Below are positions 1-5,592 of a stretch of DNA of 6,298 nt, piece after piece. Where the stretch lies: contig JAGGTM010000047.1 in NCBI GenBank assembly GCA_021163745.1, forward strand, positions 1-6,298, read 5' to 3'. Positions within the stretch are counted from its first letter, which is position 1. Each line of letters starts with the position of its first letter. This stretch comes from a bacterium (GTDB taxonomy: Bacteria > Patescibacteriota > Minisyncoccia > Portnoybacterales > JAGGTM01). A program made the translations under genes and the position numbers. The notes below the pieces were generated by a model. That model ran no database searches, was not told the DNA's origin, and saw only the letters and a program-made list of their open reading frames with translations.

Positions 1-1
1 A

Positions 2-1150
2 GTGATTTTGATAGCAAGAGATATTCTTTTAACTCAATCAAAAGAAATAAAAAAGGCAAATAAAGAATTAAAAAAGCTGGCAAAGAGTTTAAGAGAAAAA
101 GTTAAAGGGAAAAGTAAACAATTATCTACAATTATAGAAAATTTTACAGACGGCTTGATTATGACAGATTCTTATCATAGAATAAGATTAATTAATCCTT
201 CTGCAGAAAGAATTTTAAATATTAATAAGAAAGATTTTATTGGAAAAAACATTGATTCTATTAGCAAAGAAAGCATATTAAGTAAAGTTTTTTATTTATT
301 TAGAAAATTTACTTCTCCTATTCCCAAGACAAAATATTTAACCATCAAAAAACCAAAAGAGAAGGTGCTGGAAGTAACTAACATAGGCATTTATCATCCT
401 TCTGATAAGTATATAGGGAACTTGAAAATAATTCATGATGTTACCAGAGAAAAGTTTATAGAAAAATTAAAAAGCGAATTTATATCTATAGCAGCGCATC
501 AATTGCGTACCCCATTATCTACTATCAAATGGACTTTCCGAATGTTTTTAGACGGAGAGCTAGGAAAGCTTTCTCCTGAGCAGATAAAGTTTTTGAAAAA
601 CAGCTACAAGGCAAATGAACAAATGATTGCATTGGTAGATGATTTATTAAATGTGTCTAAAATTGAGGAAGGAAAATTTTTAGCAAAATTTTCCCCGCAA
701 TCTATAGAAGATTTAATAGAAGAGATTATACAAGAAAGAAAAGTTGTTTTAGATAAAAAGAATATTACATTTAAATTTATCAAGCCGGAGGATCGCCTTC
801 CGAAAATAAAAGTAGATGCAGAGAAATTGAAGTTGGCAATTTCAAATATTTTAGATAATGCCATAAAATATACACCTTCTAATGGAAAAATAAGTATTTA
901 TATAGGCAAGAAAGATGGTTGGATTAAAGTAGAAGTAGAAGACAGTGGTATAGGCATTCCAAAAAAAGAGAGGTCAAGAATTTTTGAAAAGTTTTTTAGA
1001 GGGAAAAAAGCGGTGCTCAAAGATCCTTACGGAACTGGTTTAGGTTTATTTATTACAAAAAATATTATAGAGGCACATAGAGGTAAGATATATTTCAAAA
1101 GCAAAGAAGGGGAAGGGTCGACTTTTTGGTTTGAATTACCTATTTCTTAG
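2..1150 (+). CDS. Sensor histidine kinase, PAS domain plus HisKA/HATPase core (5' truncated)
   Basis: Membrane- or cytosol-based sensor kinase that autophosphorylates a histidine and passes the phosphate to a response regulator, probably the next gene. The 382 visible residues give, in order: a tail reading ILIARDI, which resembles the end of a preceding PAS domain; a lysine-rich coiled linker (about 12-40); a PAS domain (about 41-150, ending in IIHDVTRE); a HisKA dimerisation domain with the phosphoacceptor His166 in AAHQLRTPL; and a HATPase_c domain with the N box around Asn286 (NILDNAIKYTP), G1 box DSGIGIP (314-320) and G2 box GTGLGL (344-349). All catalytic boxes look intact. A GTG lies at base 2, but the PAS-like tail makes it likely that the reading frame continues upstream of the window, so the true start and the sensor input are unseen. 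The stop is TAG at 1148-1150. The kinase role is certain; the signal is unknown. Confidence 0.93.
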   Translation: MILIARDILLTQSKEIKKANKELKKLAKSLREKVKGKSKQLSTIIENFTDGLIMTDSYHRIRLINPSAERILNINKKDFIGKNIDSISKESILSKVFYLFRKFTSPIPKTKYLTIKKPKEKVLEVTNIGIYHPSDKYIGNLKIIHDVTREKFIEKLKSEFISIAAHQLRTPLSTIKWTFRMFLDGELGKLSPEQIKFLKNSYKANEQMIALVDDLLNVSKIEEGKFLAKFSPQSIEDLIEEIIQERKVVLDKKNITFKFIKPEDRLPKIKVDAEKLKLAISNILDNAIKYTPSNGKISIYIGKKDGWIKVEVEDSGIGIPKKERSRIFEKFFRGKKAVLKDPYGTGLGLFITKNIIEAHRGKIYFKSKEGEGSTFWFELPIS

Positions 1151-1217
1151 ATTACAGATTGCTGAGATTTTTATATTTTCAAGTGGAACAATTAAAAATC
1201 TTTGGTAATCTGCAATC
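1150..1217 (+). repeat. Imperfect inverted repeat filling the kinase-regulator gap
   Basis: GATTACAGATT (1150-1160) pairs with AATCTGCAATC (1207-1217) with one A-C mismatch, and inside it AGATTTTTA (1165-1173) pairs perfectly with TAAAAATCT (1193-1201). Together they fold almost the entire gap between the two genes into one long hairpin that starts at the last base of the kinase stop codon and ends 6 nt before the regulator ATG. There is no T-tract after it, so it is not a standard terminator. It may affect translation or stability of the downstream message, or be a small inserted palindromic repeat. Confidence 0.5.
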
Positions 1218-1223
1218 AAAGAT

Positions 1224-1586
1224 ATGAAAAAAATTTTAATCATTGAGGACGATAAGTATTTTCTTAATATTTTACTTAAGAAATTAGAGAAGGAAGGATA
1301 TTCAGTGATTAGCGCTTCGGAAGGAATAAGCGGAATTAAGAAATTGAAGGATGAAAAGCCGGATTTAGTAATTTTAGATCTTATTTTGCCAGGGATAAAT
1401 GGGTTTGAAATTTTGAAAAGAGCAAAAATGAATCCTAAAACCAAAGAAATTCCTATAATTATTTTGAGTAATTTGGGCCAAGAACAGGAAGTAGAAAAAG
1501 GCTTGAGATTAGGAGCATCAGATTTTTTAATTAAAGCACATTTTACTCCTCAGATGGTAATAAAAAAAATAAAAAAATATCTCTAG
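1224..1586 (+). CDS. Single-domain response regulator (CheY/Spo0F-like receiver)
   Basis: Stand-alone phosphoreceiver protein of 120 residues, the usual length of a lone receiver domain, with no output domain. The sequence shows the acidic pair Asp9-Asp10 after the first strand (ILIIEDD), the phosphoacceptor Asp52 (VILDLILPG), the switch Ser82 (IIILSNL) and the conserved Lys104 (FLIKAHFTP), so the phosphorylation site is complete. It follows the kinase on the same strand with a 73-nt gap and is probably its cognate partner. With no DNA-binding domain it must act by protein contact or as a phosphorelay intermediate. No Shine-Dalgarno sequence is seen before the ATG, and a long hairpin ends just upstream. 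ftsA begins 188 nt downstream, but nothing in the protein itself ties it to division. Confidence 0.93.
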   Translation: MKKILIIEDDKYFLNILLKKLEKEGYSVISASEGISGIKKLKDEKPDLVILDLILPGINGFEILKRAKMNPKTKEIPIIILSNLGQEQEVEKGLRLGASDFLIKAHFTPQMVIKKIKKYL

Positions 1587-1601
1587 CTCTGACTCGTTAA
1601 C

Positions 1602-1632
1602 TTGACAAACGGATTAGAATCCCAGTTAGAAT
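1602..1632 (+). promoter_or_regulatory. Possible promoter upstream of ftsA
   Basis: A perfect -35 box TTGACA (1602-1607) is followed by TAGAAT (1627-1632), one base from the -10 consensus, but the 19-nt spacer is longer than ideal. The motif TTAGAATCC occurs in two near copies here (about 1614-1622 and 1626-1634), which may be an operator or chance. If used, it would give a leader of roughly 135 nt before ftsA. The call is weak and rests only on consensus matching. Confidence 0.3.
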
Positions 1633-1774
1633 CCTAAATTAATTTTTATATCTGCAAAAAATAACAGGGATAGCAGATTGAGGGGTAGTAATATTGATTA
1701 AAAGCAGTTTAGAAGAACAAGCATCAATAGTTTATTTTGAATTTATTTTAAAATTATAAAAACACTAAAATATA

Positions 1775-3007
1775 ATGCCTAAGGAAACAATTATAACAGG
1801 TTTAGATGTTGGAACTTCCAATATTAGGGTAGTTGTTGGAAAAATAAAAGAAGATAACCCTAAACCAAATATTATAGGTGCAGTTTGTGTTCCAAACTTT
1901 GGAATGAGAAAAGGAATAGTGGTAAGCGTGGACGAAGTTTCAAAAAGGATTAGAAAAGCCATTAAAGAAGCAAGTGAGTTTTCAGGGCATTCTATTAAAA
2001 AAGTGTATTTAAGTGTCGGCGGCGCTCATATTTCCTGCTGTCATTCTAAGGGGGTGGTAGCAGTATCTAGAGCGGACGGAGAAATATCTCAAGAAGATGT
2101 AAAAAGGGCAATTCAGGCCGCTTCTGCGGTTTCTATTCCTTCCAATCGGGAGACCTTACATATAATTCCTTTGAATTTTGCTGTAGATAAGGAAATAGTA
2201 AAAGACCCCATAGGGATGACGGGAATTAGATTAGAGGTAGATACATTGATTATCTATGGGTTCACTCCATATGTAAAAAATTTAATTAAAGCGGTTACCT
2301 CTTCGGGATTGGAAATAAGTCAAATGGCTGTTGCTCCGTTAGCCAGCGCTTATTCTGTTCTAAATGACCATCAGAAGGAACTGGGAGTTTTGCTTTTGGA
2401 TATTGGAGGAGGAACTTCTGGGATTTCTGTATTTGAAGAAGGTGAGATGATTTATTCGCATATTCTACCCGTTGGTTCCTCTCATATTACCAATGATATT
2501 GCCATAGGACTCCGTTCTGATATTGATACAGCAGAGAAAGTAAAAACAGAATACGGATGGGCGACTTCATATGAAGTTAACAAGAAAGATATGCTTGACT
2601 TATCAAAAATATCCAAGGAGAAAGGAAAAGTTTCTTTGTTTGAAGTTTCTCAAATAATAGAAGCAAGGTTGTCGGAGATACTGGAGTTGACCAATAAAGT
2701 GCTTAAAAAAGTAGACAGAGCAGGATTGCTTCCTGCTGGAGTAGTGCTAACTGGTGGAGGAGCAAAAATAAGAGGATTGGTGGATTTGGCAAAAAGAGAG
2801 TTAAAACTTCCTGTACAACTGGGATTCCCACTTCCGTTAAACGGTTTAATTGATAAAGTTGATGACCCCGGATTTGCTACTGCTTTAGGGCTGATTTTTT
2901 TGGCAAAAGAAAATTTAAAAACAAAACGCAAAGAAAAAGCTATCTCTTCGCTTATAAAACTTCCTTTTGGTAAAATCAAAAGAATATTAAAAGGATTTTT
3001 ACCTTAA
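1775..3007 (+). CDS. ftsA: Cell division protein FtsA
   Basis: Actin-fold ATPase that polymerises on the inner membrane face, tethers FtsZ and recruits later division proteins. The 410 residues match the family's usual length. Visible elements are the phosphate-1 loop GLDVGTSN (9-16), the FtsA-specific 1C (SHS2) region at about 84-165, the phosphate-2 loop LDIGGGTSG (208-216) and the adenosine motif VLTGGGA (324-330). The C-terminus (about 391-409, LPFGKIKRILKGF) is a basic amphipathic helix of the kind FtsA uses as its membrane-targeting sequence. The ATG at 1775 puts the first beta strand at the normal distance from the N-terminus. No Shine-Dalgarno sequence precedes it; the upstream region is almost pure A+T. 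ftsZ follows after 258 nt. Identification is secure. Confidence 0.97.
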   Translation: MPKETIITGLDVGTSNIRVVVGKIKEDNPKPNIIGAVCVPNFGMRKGIVVSVDEVSKRIRKAIKEASEFSGHSIKKVYLSVGGAHISCCHSKGVVAVSRADGEISQEDVKRAIQAASAVSIPSNRETLHIIPLNFAVDKEIVKDPIGMTGIRLEVDTLIIYGFTPYVKNLIKAVTSSGLEISQMAVAPLASAYSVLNDHQKELGVLLLDIGGGTSGISVFEEGEMIYSHILPVGSSHITNDIAIGLRSDIDTAEKVKTEYGWATSYEVNKKDMLDLSKISKEKGKVSLFEVSQIIEARLSEILELTNKVLKKVDRAGLLPAGVVLTGGGAKIRGLVDLAKRELKLPVQLGFPLPLNGLIDKVDDPGFATALGLIFLAKENLKTKRKEKAISSLIKLPFGKIKRILKGFLP

Positions 3008-3208
3008 AAATTTTGTTATTTGTTATTTCTGTGCATAGTTTAACATTCAATTCAAAATTTTAAGAAATTATTACGGATTTTTCAGGCAGGGTTATGGTAT
3101 TAAGATTGTCCCATACCACGGCTTGATAACTATGATGCGGGATTTGCTCTTGCTTTTTTTAACGAAATATGATAATAAAAAACTTACGGAGGGGGATTTA
3201 AATCAAAG

Positions 3209-3259
3209 TTGAGAATCACTAGTCAATTTTTTTGGCTTTTGGTTTTTGACTTTTGATTC
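3209..3259 (+). promoter_or_regulatory. Folded ftsZ leader with a 15-codon mini-ORF
   Basis: Just before ftsZ, GAATCA (3213-3218) pairs with TGATTC (3254-3259) and AGTCAA (3221-3226) pairs with TTGACT (3246-3251), making a hairpin that ends 6 nt before the ATG at 3266. The same stretch encodes a TTG-started mini-ORF (3209-3256, TGA stop) in the same frame as ftsZ and ending 9 nt before it. A purine-rich GGAGGGGG lies upstream at 3189-3195. ftsZ itself has no Shine-Dalgarno site. Translation coupling or leader control is possible but unproven. The rest of the 3008-3208 gap holds only a small bulged hairpin (3090-3117) and no terminator. Confidence 0.35.
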
Positions 3260-3265
3260 CCGAGT

Positions 3266-4375
3266 ATGCCGCAATTAAAACCAGATGTAGAAACATTTGC
3301 GAAAATAAAGGTTATTGGAGTTGGAGGGTCCGGATGTAATGCTATTTCCAGAATGATGAGTTATAAAATTCACGGAGTAGAATTCGTTGCAATAAATACC
3401 GATGCACAAGATTTACATCATACCTCTGCTCCATCAAAAGTTCATATTGGAAAAAGTTTAACTAAAGGCTTGGGAGCGGGAATGAATCCTGAGATTGGAA
3501 GGCAGGCAGCGGAAGAAAATAGAGATGAGATTCATGAGGTAGTTAAAGGTTCGGATATGGTATTTGTTACTGGAGGATTAGGTGGCGGAACTTGTTCCGG
3601 CGCCGCTCCCATTGTGGCAGAAACAGCAAAAGATGCGGGGGCTTTAACTGTGGCAGTAGTTACAAAACCATTTTCTTTCGAAGGAATACAAAGAGCGCGT
3701 ATTGCAGAAGAAGCATTGGAGCAGCTGAAAGAAAGGGTTGACACCTTAATTGTTATTCCGAACGATAGATTACTTTCTGTTATTGATAGAAAACTTAGCA
3801 TAAATAATGCTTTTTCAATAGTAGACGATGTGCTTCGTCAGGGTGTGCAGGGAATATCTGATTTAATTACTATGCCCGGAATTGTTAATGTTGATTTCGC
3901 AGATGTAAAAGCGATAATGCAAGATGCGGGCTCTGCATTAATGGGAATTGGAAGGGCCACTGGAGAAGACAGAGCAACAGAGGCAGCAAAGTTAGCAATT
4001 AATTCTCCCTTATTGGATATTTCCATTGAAGGAGCAAGAGGAGTTTTATTTAATGTTTCGGGGGGTCCTGATTTAGCCATGGCGGAAATAAATGACGCAG
4101 CTAAGATAATCACAGAATCAATAGACCCCGAAGCAAAAGTCATTTTTGGTGCAGTTCAGGATGATAGATTGAAGAAAGGAGAAATTAAGGTTACCGTAAT
4201 TGCTACAGGATTTGAAAATGAAAAGAAGAAAAAGAAAGTAGATGCAGTTTTGGGCGAAGTAAGTACACCAAAAATATCTGTGGGCAAACAAGACAAGAAA
4301 CAGAAGAATTTAGTTCCAGATGAGGAATCAGATATTTGGGATATACCTGCATTTATTAGAAAGAAGATGAAGTAA
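3266..4375 (+). CDS. ftsZ: Cell division protein FtsZ (tubulin-like GTPase)
   Basis: Forms the GTP-dependent Z-ring scaffold at midcell. The 369 residues contain the N-terminal nucleotide loop VIGVGGSGCNA (about 16-26), the signature loop at 106-112, the T7 catalytic loop NVDFAD (208-213, with Asp210 and Asp213 that complete the GTPase site of the next subunit), a charged variable linker (about 318-355, rich in lysine) and the conserved C-terminal peptide DIWDIPAFIRK (356-366) that binds FtsA. The signature loop reads GGGTCSG where the usual tubulin/FtsZ form is GGGTG[TS]G, so one glycine is cysteine. The ATG at 3266 is fixed by an in-frame TGA at 3254-3256. No Shine-Dalgarno sequence is seen. 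It lies downstream of ftsA and is probably co-transcribed. No strong terminator follows, so transcripts could continue into the tRNA region. Confidence 0.98.
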   Translation: MPQLKPDVETFAKIKVIGVGGSGCNAISRMMSYKIHGVEFVAINTDAQDLHHTSAPSKVHIGKSLTKGLGAGMNPEIGRQAAEENRDEIHEVVKGSDMVFVTGGLGGGTCSGAAPIVAETAKDAGALTVAVVTKPFSFEGIQRARIAEEALEQLKERVDTLIVIPNDRLLSVIDRKLSINNAFSIVDDVLRQGVQGISDLITMPGIVNVDFADVKAIMQDAGSALMGIGRATGEDRATEAAKLAINSPLLDISIEGARGVLFNVSGGPDLAMAEINDAAKIITESIDPEAKVIFGAVQDDRLKKGEIKVTVIATGFENEKKKKKVDAVLGEVSTPKISVGKQDKKQKNLVPDEESDIWDIPAFIRKKMK

Positions 4376-4410
4376 ATTCTACGCTGCGACTTTAACCCGC
4401 ACTAAAGTTT

Positions 4411-4448
4411 GGACAGATAGTTCTTCAGTAGTCAAAACGCTGTTCTGA
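4411..4448 (+). pseudogene. Decayed tRNA 5' half (copy of the 4513 half)
   Basis: This 38-nt stretch aligns with the tRNA 5' half at 4513-4547: 29 of 35 positions agree, with one 3-nt insertion (an extra TTC) at the start of the D-loop. The match ends at the same CTGA in the anticodon loop, and the homology then continues into the spacer that follows (4449-4473 against 4548-4571). Five of the six substitutions replace G or C with A or T, as expected of drift in an A+T-rich genome. No matching 3' half with a T-arm and a TCTGTCC acceptor strand exists in the window, so no complete tRNA can form. Confidence 0.6.
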
Positions 4449-4473
4449 TTTGCCTGTTTGACTTGCCATATAC

Positions 4474-4512
4474 GGGCGATTAGCCCAGTAGTTAGATTGT
4501 TCCCACTAATTT
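4474..4512 (+). pseudogene. Decayed tRNA-Ile 5' half (copy of the 4572 half)
   Basis: It begins GGGCGAT and aligns with the first 27 bases of the intact tRNA-Ile at 4572 with six mismatches, five of them transitions. The D-stem is broken (GCCC against GATT). From the anticodon arm on it diverges from tRNA-Ile. That divergent part (4500-4511) is complementary to 5806-5817, immediately before the distant tRNA 3' fragment at 5816, so this half may once have formed one tRNA with that fragment. The next tRNA half starts directly after it at 4513. Confidence 0.55.
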
Positions 4513-4571
4513 GGGCAGGTAGTTCAGTGGTTAGAACGCTGCTCTGACCCGCCCGCCTGACTTGCTATAAT

Positions 4572-4644
4572 GGGCGACTAGCTCAGTGGTTAGAGCGCAT
4601 CTCTGATAAAGATGAGGTCGGAGGTTCGAATCCTCCGTCGCCCA
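4572..4644 (+). tRNA. tRNA-Ile(GAT)
   Basis: Complete 73-nt cloverleaf: acceptor GGGCGAC (4572-4578) with GTCGCCC (4637-4643); D-stem GCTC/GAGC; anticodon stem CATCT/AGATG around loop CTGATAA, anticodon GAT; variable loop AGGTC; T-stem GGAGG/CCTCC with loop TTCGAAT; discriminator A4644. All stems are perfectly paired. The 3' CCA is not encoded and must be added by CCA-adding enzyme. It decodes ATC/ATT isoleucine codons. It lies wholly inside the interrupted tRNA at 4513-4704. Its 3' part from 4614, with 22 nt of flank, is repeated exactly at 5816. No dedicated promoter is evident; read-through from ftsZ is possible. Confidence 0.96.
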
Positions 4645-4666
4645 AGGTCAGGCAAGTCGGGCGCGG
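4614..4666 (+). repeat. 53-bp direct repeat, copy 1 (att-like, inside tRNA-Ile)
   Basis: Bases 4614-4666 are identical to 5816-5868. The copy covers the tRNA-Ile from the end of the anticodon stem through the T-arm and acceptor to the discriminator, then 22 nt of flank, and stops exactly where the outer tRNA 3' half begins (4667). A repeat of a tRNA 3' end bordering a gene is the usual mark of integration at a tRNA. The intact tRNA lies on this side, as at a normal attL-type boundary. Confidence 0.9.
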
Positions 4667-4705
4667 TAAAGCAGAGGTCGGAGGTTCGAGTCCTCCCCTG
4701 CCCAC

Positions 4706-4728
4706 TAGATTGGATTTATCTAATTTTT
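4706..4728 (+). terminator. Weak possible terminator after the outer tRNA
   Basis: TAGAT (4706-4710) pairs with ATCTA (4718-4722) and is followed by ATTTTT (4723-4728), starting one base after the outer tRNA discriminator. The stem is short and A+T-rich, so termination would be weak; it might instead help define the 3' end. Confidence 0.3.
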
Positions 4729-4803
4729 CGTACGCGATATTTTGTTAGACTCGCCGCGTCCCTAGGTCTCACTGGCCAAAAAGAAGCTAAGAAGTATAGA
4801 GAG

Positions 4804-4828
4804 ATTGCCAGTTCCAGGCAATTTTTTT
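4804..4828 (+). terminator. Rho-independent terminator after the tRNA cluster
   Basis: ATTGCC (4804-4809) pairs with GGCAAT (4817-4822) around a 7-nt loop and runs into seven T residues (4822-4828). It would end transcripts coming from ftsZ and the tRNAs before the promoter at 4899. The stretch 4729-4803 holds no gene I can support. Confidence 0.6.
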
Positions 4829-4898
4829 GTTGGAAATAGTACGGTTTCTTCCGGTTTTTTTTAAAGATTTTTCAGATGTACTTATCAAGCACATTTCC

Positions 4899-4927
4899 TT
4901 GACGAATTTAAGTATCGGATGTATTAT
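4899..4927 (+). promoter_or_regulatory. Sigma-70-type promoter for the 4954 gene
   Basis: TTGACG (4899-4904) and TATTAT (4922-4927) are separated by the ideal 17 nt. Transcription would start near 4934, giving a leader of only about 20 nt that is almost entirely ribosome binding site. With the terminator at 4804 behind it and another at 5593 ahead, the downstream gene is a self-contained transcription unit. Confidence 0.7.
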
Positions 4928-4938
4928 ATGCAATAAAA

Positions 4939-4950
4939 AAAGGAGGTGAT
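4939..4950 (+). promoter_or_regulatory. Perfect extended Shine-Dalgarno sequence
   Basis: AAAGGAGGTGAT is complementary over 12 nt to the standard bacterial 16S 3' end, with GGAGG 7 nt before the ATG at 4954. None of ftsA, ftsZ or the response regulator has a recognisable Shine-Dalgarno site, so this gene follows a different translation style from its neighbours and its start is firmly fixed. Confidence 0.85.
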
Positions 4951-4953
4951 AAT

Positions 4954-5556
4954 ATGCCTACTCAGTTTACAGAAGATTTGTATGAAAAGGAGGTAACATT
5001 TGAGGAGTTTGTATTGAAATGTGCTCGCGCGATGACTGAGTTAAGCCTGATAAGAGATCAATTGCCCGACGCTCCTATTCCAGAAGAATTTCAACCTTCA
5101 GATTACCATCTAAAGAAGCTGGAAAAAGCTAGACAGAGGTTAGCAGAAATTCAAAGTTGGGATGATGAGCAAGCCGAACAGGAAGCGGAGAAAGCGTATC
5201 AAGAAGCTGTTCGTAGACGAAATGAGATTATTGCCAGGAATACTCAAATTCGCCAGCGCTATGAGAGAATGCTTGCTCAAGTTCAAGCTTGGATTCCGCC
5301 AACGCCTGACCATGAAAAGTTGAAACAATTTATGATTGACCAACTTAAGATTAGCATTAAGTCTGATTGCAGCTATGTTCCAAACAAGCCTCGACGAGTC
5401 TCAGGTGCTGAGTTTAAACAACAGCAAATGACAGAGGTTTGGAACAATATAAAATACAACGAGAAAGAGTATGAGAAGGAAGTAAAAAGTGTCCAAGAAA
5501 GCAACAACTGGTTGCGCGTTTTGCGAAAGTCCTTGCATCTACCTCTTTCTATCTAA
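4954..5556 (+). CDS. Conserved hypothetical helical protein, phage/prophage-like
   Basis: A 200-residue soluble, highly charged protein with no signal peptide or membrane segment. Residues about 52-112 are a long helix rich in Glu, Arg, Lys and Gln, probably coiled coil; a PPTPDHEKLKQFM stretch (115-127) begins a second helix; SDCSY (137-141) precedes a final helical part (about 152-193) ending NNWLRVLRKSL. From memory, short hypothetical proteins in phages, prophages and many bacteria share FEEFVLKCARA near the N-terminus, PEEFQPSDYH (43-52), the PPTPDH motif and a C-terminal W..(A/V)LR.SL, and I think this is a member. I know of no function. Codon use looks less A+T-biased than in ftsA and the kinase. 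Its own promoter, perfect ribosome site, terminator and position between 53-bp repeats all point to horizontally acquired cargo. Confidence 0.9.
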   Translation: MPTQFTEDLYEKEVTFEEFVLKCARAMTELSLIRDQLPDAPIPEEFQPSDYHLKKLEKARQRLAEIQSWDDEQAEQEAEKAYQEAVRRRNEIIARNTQIRQRYERMLAQVQAWIPPTPDHEKLKQFMIDQLKISIKSDCSYVPNKPRRVSGAEFKQQQMTEVWNNIKYNEKEYEKEVKSVQESNNWLRVLRKSLHLPLSI

Positions 5557-5592
5557 TAACTAACTAACTAATATTTAAATTAGCTCTTCTAA

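Larger units (their letters stand above)
4411..4600 (+). repeat. Two-copy tandem repeat of a tRNA-half / spacer / tRNA unit
   Basis: Unit 1 runs from 4411 to about 4500 and unit 2 from 4513 to about 4600. Each consists of a 5' tRNA half ending in CTGA, a spacer containing the shared core TGACTTGC, and the start of a GGGCGA-type tRNA-Ile. Unit 2 is intact and unit 1 is degraded. In the first 18 spacer positions all six differences are C in unit 2 and T in unit 1. The order and spacing are conserved, so the nested arrangement of unit 2 existed before the duplication. Confidence 0.65.
4548..4666 (+). other. 119-nt intervening sequence whose ends form a 15-bp helix
   Basis: The segment between the outer tRNA halves has a 24-nt left flank, the complete inner tRNA-Ile and a 22-nt right flank. 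Bases 4549-4552 pair with 4663-4666 and 4555-4565 pair with 4652-4662 (one U-G pair), leaving CC at 4553-4554 as a bulge. The helix begins one base after the CTGA of the 5' half and directly against the TAA of the 3' half, so it would extend from the outer anticodon loop and carry the inner tRNA at its tip. This resembles, in layout only, the GC-rich pairing tails of archaeal split tRNAs. Confidence 0.7.
4513..4704 (+). tRNA. Interrupted tRNA-Ile(GAT)-like gene holding a whole tRNA in its anticodon loop
   Basis: The 5' half is 4513-4547 and the 3' half 4667-4704. Joined, they form a textbook 73-nt tRNA: acceptor GGGCAGG (4513-4519) with CCTGCCC (4697-4703); D-stem GTTC/GAAC; anticodon stem CTGCT (4539-4543) with AGCAG (4670-4674); T-stem GGAGG/CCTCC; discriminator A4704. 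The loop would read CTGA+TAA, giving anticodon GAT (Ile), the same loop as the inner tRNA. The 119 nt between the halves contain the complete tRNA-Ile of 4572-4644. The acceptor, D and anticodon stems differ from those of the inner tRNA on both strands in a compensating way, so the halves belong together. CCA is not encoded. Whether the RNA is ever joined is unknown: I see no group I intron core, and bacteria have no known enzyme for such splicing. It may be a disrupted pseudogene that is still young. Confidence 0.72.

Noticed and set aside
604..4143. Minus-strand open frames opposite the kinase, ftsA and ftsZ
   Set aside because: They mirror strongly supported plus-strand genes and have no family motifs or start signals.
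4389..4410. Terminator directly after ftsZ
   Set aside because: ACTTTA/TAAAGT forms only a 6-bp A+T-rich stem followed by three T residues, too weak to call.
4566..4571. Perfect TATAAT just before the tRNA-Ile
   Set aside because: Used as a -10 box it would start transcription inside the tRNA, and no -35 box lies at the right distance. In the upstream copy the same position reads differently, so it is probably chance within the spacer.
4548..4666. Group I or group II intron in the outer tRNA
   Set aside because: At 119 nt, 73 of them a tRNA, there is no room for a catalytic core, and no conserved intron elements are visible.
4612..4839. 75-codon open frame across the tRNA 3' ends
   Set aside because: It translates the tRNA-Ile 3' part, the outer tRNA 3' half and a terminator; the repeated peptide motif only reflects the repeated T-arms.
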